Position numbers and translations under genes: made by a program. The notes below the pieces were generated by a model, which did not search any database, was not told where the DNA came from, and saw nothing but the letters and a program-made list of their open reading frames with translations. 64,000 nucleotides of DNA, taken from positions 1,488,001-1,552,000 of the forward strand of contig SNVD02006955.1 in the NCBI GenBank assembly GCA_013180625.2. Direction: 5' to 3'. Below, piece by piece: positions 60,170-64,000 of the stretch (position 1 is its first letter; each line of letters opens with the position of its first letter). This stretch comes from Boswellia sacra. Lineage: Eukaryota > Streptophyta > Magnoliopsida > Sapindales > Burseraceae.

Positions 60170-62580
60170 CAAACTTACAATACTTTTAATAAATTTGATT
60201 TTTTAGATAAAATCACCTCCCAATAAAGCTCTTTCAGACGTGGCGTGGACTAGGATAATTGGCCTCCCTTATTTTTAAGTCAATATTATAACAATAATGC
60301 ACATCTCATTCTTTTCAATTCCAAATTATGCATTAAATCCTTAAAAACTGAAGCCAAATTATATGAGTAGAAGCTATCCTCTCCCTTCATCAAGCACATA
60401 ATTACATATATTTCATTAAATCATCTACGTAACTATTAATTAATTTTCCATTCCTCGATGCAATTTAGGTAAAAATTTAGGATATATATCATTAAATTTA
60501 TAAAATTAAGGTTAATTTTATCGAATGCTCTTGTGTTTTTTCTTAATACCAATTAAGTCAAATGAAAAACAAGTTTAAAATATATTGACGTAGGACAAAC
60601 ATAATATATATTAATTACATTTTTCACTTGCTTATTCCAGAGTTTAATTGATTTAGGAATTTAATATTAAGGATTTTAACTTTTCTTAATTAACTCAAAT
60701 TCTTAATTTTTTTCTGATTTTATTTTCCTATTCGGATAATTGTTAGACATAAAATATACTAATTTTCTCTGTATCTATTTCAAAAATCATCAAAAGACAC
60801 TCATATTATCAAATTTCTTCAAACTATTTCGTGACTAAAAAAACATGGTAGATAAAATCGTAAAACAAGTAGGTTGATACAACTTTATTAATAGATTTTA
60901 TCAAATCATTTATGTTTCTTTAATATTAACAAGTAGTTTAAACTAATTTACTAATAGTAATATATTAAGGCAGATCAGGAGGGAGTAATAAGTAAGATTA
61001 ACCAAAACAAAATTTTTCCATCAAAAAAATTGTCTTTGAGGACTTTTTAAATGATAAAATATTATCATTTAAATATAATAATATCTATAAAATTAGATGA
61101 ATAAGAGATCCTAATTATTTTTAACTGTATTAAAAAAAAAAAGAATCTCTTATGATAAAATATTTTTCTTATGAATATGCGGATAACTACACAAGCAAGC
61201 AAGTTTATATAGGCTAGTGCCGCCTATACTAGAAATTAAGTTCTGAGAAAATTAGAATGTCATAGTCACCTTGTTATGGCAGTCACATATATTCTTCCAT
61301 TATTGAATTACTGAATTGGACAATGTAAGAGTGTTTCATTATTGGTCCCCTTCTCCACTCACCTACGAGAATTATATAGGATATCATTGCTTTAGGCCTC
61401 GCCATTCCCATTTCTGGTTCTCAATTCGGTCCGTCGGGAACTAGCTGCCTTACAGAAGTCGATCGTTTTGATTTCAGAACAAAGAATTGGTCTTATTATT
61501 ACAAAAATTGTTTTGAAAAACAACACGCACCAAAAGTCTCTATTTTTGTTTTATTCTCGATATTTATCTTCTTATACGAAACCAAGGAACATACACAACA
61601 AAATCACAACCGTGTTATGACAAAGGATTTCAGAAGTCAAAAAAATAGAAAAAAATAGATAAATCAAAGTCAAATTACGGCTTGCAAGTTGCAAGTATAT
61701 ATGCAAGTGTACTGCAAGTGCAAGTTACGGTGCTCGTGTCCTCTAGTAGCAGTGCGAAGCTGCAACGCAACAGTGTGGTGTATGGAGCATGAGTGATCCG
61801 CTCTTCTCTTGAACAAGTGTTAATATTGAGAGATATGTTAAATTAATATTAAAATAAAATTTTAAAAAAAAAAAAGGAAGGAGCGTGAAATGCAGGAAAC
61901 TAAGGAATATTATGGGGCTGTGTTGGACCACGAAGAGGGTAGCTTTGATTTTTAGATGAGTGCTTGATTTGTTCATTTCGAGTACAACATTTTCTTTTTC
62001 TAGCTCCTTAATTGCTTTACAGCGGTCACCTATATTGAGTGTAGAGTATAGCTAGGCAGCTACAGAAAAGTTTGAAAATATCGAAATCTGAAAGCTCTTA
62101 GAGTCGGTTTGAGGAGGGACTGAATCACGCGGCAACTACAACTACTTGCAGAGAAACAACCGACTTAGAAGTCTTTGTTTGATTTCGTCATTAATCAAAA
62201 TTCTACAATGAAGACAGCTTCTATCCTTGACCATCTTTTTAATATAAAGTGCTCTTCTATGCCAATAATAGAACTAATTGAATAATGGGTCGGGGTATAT
62301 ATGAAGAGAAAAAAAATAATATAATAATACAATCGTTTATCTTTTTGATTGAAGACCAATTTTGATCACTAACTTCATCTGAATTTAGATATATATATGC
62401 TTGTTACTTATACATTAAAGGGTAAATTTCAACTTTAATCTTAAAGTTTGCCAAAATGACATAAAATGGATACCAATTTTTGAAAATAGCCTCAAATAAC
62501 CTTGATCTTAATGTGTTAATGAGTTTTTGTTAAAATGGATACCTAAATACCAATGATTTTTATATCCTTTAAATGATTAT
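60170..62580. other. AT-rich intergenic region
   Basis: No gene supported on either strand. A short cluster of GCAAGT repeats lies at 61680-61729, and mixed A/T runs elsewhere. Confidence 0.5.
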
Positions 62581-62585
62581 TTATA

Positions 62586-62799
62586 AAGTAACGCTACTCT
62601 TACAAACTACTTATACAAACTCACCCATACAAACTGACGTGGCATGATGTAATTTGATAAATAAATACAGTGATTTGATAAATATATATTAATAATAAAT
62701 GACATTAATTAACATGGGTGATGTGGCAATCATAGAACGATGTCACATCAGTTTGTATAGATGAGTTTGTATAAGTAGTTTGTATGAGTAGCATTACTC
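62586..62799. mobile_element. MULE-type MITE (family 1, copy 2)
   Basis: 214 bp. Left end AAGTAACGCTACTCTTACAA, reverse-complemented right end GAGTAATGCTACTCATACAA. The inverted repeat continues through ACTACTTATACAAACTCA and ATACAAACTGA, about 55 bp in all. Flanks TTATTTATA and TTATTAAAA give a 9-bp duplication with two mismatches. Non-coding. Same family as 28776-28956. Confidence 0.8.
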
Positions 62800-62954
62800 T
62801 TATTAAAATAAAGAAATAATATCAGTTTTTCCTTAAGGCTTTTAAAAATATAAATAGACTACACACATTTACCACAAGACCCCCATTGAGACAAAGCAAA
62901 AAATCTCCCTCTCTCTCTCCTCTCCCCAACAACACATCCCCCCATCCGCCCCCA

Positions 62955-62993
<39 letters not shown>

Positions 62994-64000
62994 CGGCCCC
63001 TTTTTCTTTTCCTCTATCACATTTCTCTTCCTTTCTCCTCTCCTAGGGTTTCATGTGGGTTTTGTTCTGGCAAATTGACGAGTGGTGGAGTGGGATTTTA
63101 TGGGGTTACTATGCGAATTTTGTGGGATTTTGTTTGTTGGAATATTGTATTGGTTTGTCGAAATGCTTTACTAGTGGTGGTCAAGTGGTGTGTTTTACAC
63201 CATATTGGTGCATTGCGAGATAATGTATAAGATGTTGAAATATGGTTGTGATGTGCGATGAGGTTTCAAGACAATCGTGGCGGTTTGGTTGGCGTTGATT
63301 GTGGCGGTTGTGTTTGATTGGGAAGAAAATCTAAGAAAATAGAAAAATAGAGAAAAAGAAAAATTTTTGACGGTGTTGCCCTAAAGGTAGAGGAATAACC
63401 ATTTATTTCTTTTTTTTTTAAAAAAAATTCCGATTAAAGAATGTTGTATACAGCTTTCTGAAGCCTCACTACGACTACCTTTCAAAGTTATCAATATATC
63501 CTTTAAGAAATCAAAGATAGTAAGAGTCAATTAATATCAAGGTTGTTTAAGAGTATTTTCAAAACTGGGGATCAATTGGTAATTTTACTAAATCTTAAGG
63601 TTACCAATAAATTTAGTGTACTAAAAATGAAATTCATTAAATTTAAAAGATCAAAATATCGAAAATACACAAAACCCTCAAACATTAGGTCAATTATCAC
63701 ATAGCAGGGAAGAGCTACACTTTAGCTTGAGGACAACTGCCTCCGTAACTCTGGAAAAGATTTTAAATTACATACCAAAAAATTTATTATATTTTTCATT
63801 TACCCCGTTATATTTATATTTCTCTCAAATTGATCGTCCTTTAATTATTATTATTCTTTTAACCTTCCTATTTAATTTTTATTTTTCATTGCCGACCCCC
63901 CAATTTTCAAATCTTGACTATGATCTCTTTATGATAGAAAATAAAATGCAATAATATTCTTTAAAAAATGAAAATAAAAAATTCTGCTAAGAAAATTGTA
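62800..64000. other. Intergenic sequence at the right edge
   Basis: CT-rich leader-like sequence, a poly-C run and a CTAGGGTTT telo-box (63043-63051) are followed by GT-rich DNA. The arrangement resembles a plant promoter/5' leader, but the downstream frames carry no recognisable protein. Confidence 0.4.
62957..62991 (+). repeat. Poly-C run of 35 bases
   Basis: Uninterrupted C homopolymer read directly, preceded by a C-rich segment and followed by GGCGGCCCC. Such a run can form i-motif (C strand) or G-quadruplex (G strand) structures and is prone to length error in sequencing. Confidence 0.85.

Noticed and set aside
62886..63230. Open frame of 114 codons with a long proline run
   Set aside because: The proline stretch is just the poly-C homopolymer read in frame, and the rest has no domain. 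Looks like leader DNA rather than coding sequence.
1..64000. CRISPR arrays, bacterial operons, phage or organelle inserts
   Set aside because: No regularly spaced identical repeats, no Shine-Dalgarno-led gene strings, and no recognisable plastid or mitochondrial genes. The tRNA is of nuclear type.

Overview
The window is nuclear DNA from a flowering plant, almost certainly a eudicot. Its genes are split by AT-rich introns with GT..AG borders and lie far apart. The spacers are AT-rich and full of microsatellites, MITEs and a small LTR element. The gene complement is plant-specific: RBOHF, WRKY29, PIAL-type SUMO ligase, LOR, GH9 endoglucanase and TOPP-type PP1. A woody rosid such as Citrus would fit, but that is only an impression. 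No operons, CRISPR arrays or prokaryotic features are present. All exon models below were built by hand from reading frame, splice consensus and family similarity; exon lengths sum to open frames in every intact gene.

Layout. 1-2880: 5' half of a respiratory burst oxidase (RBOHF-like, minus), which runs off the left edge. 2.9-10.7 kb: spacer with no gene I can support. 10.7-11.8 kb: frameshifted F-box/DUF295 pseudogene (minus). 11.8-16.9 kb: spacer with possible SINE-like and MITE copies. 17.0-17.8 kb: two-exon LURP-one-related gene (plus). 18.0 kb: tRNA-Ala(AGC) (minus). 18.7-23.0 kb: seven-exon gene for a 658-aa putative nuclear protein that I cannot name (minus), with a MITE in one intron. 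25.7-28.3 kb: PP1 catalytic subunit (plus). 28.8-29.6 kb: two clean MITEs. 30.4-40.2 kb: sixteen-exon PIAL-type SP-RING SUMO ligase (plus), with an LTR element in intron 8 and a GC-AG intron inside the SP-RING region. 41.0-44.8 kb: a Harbinger-like MITE, then an intron-containing SGT1 pseudogene (minus). 45.2-51.9 kb: 1508-aa WDR7/rabconnectin-3-beta-like WD40 protein (plus). 54.6-57.1 kb: secreted GH9 endoglucanase (plus). 58.7-59.9 kb: WRKY29-like group IIe factor (minus) with a perfect W-box palindrome in its promoter. 60-64 kb: spacer with a MITE and a 35-base poly-C run.

The genes are independent transcription units. RBOHF and WRKY29 are both known from immune signalling, and SGT1 is an immune co-chaperone (here a dead copy), but nothing in the sequence shows coordinated control. 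I found no clearly new biological system. The best leads are the unnamed 658-aa nuclear protein, the non-canonical intron in the SUMO ligase, the 96-nt in-frame RBOHF intron, the WRKY29 W-box palindrome, and a set of short MITEs defined by 8- or 9-bp target duplications.
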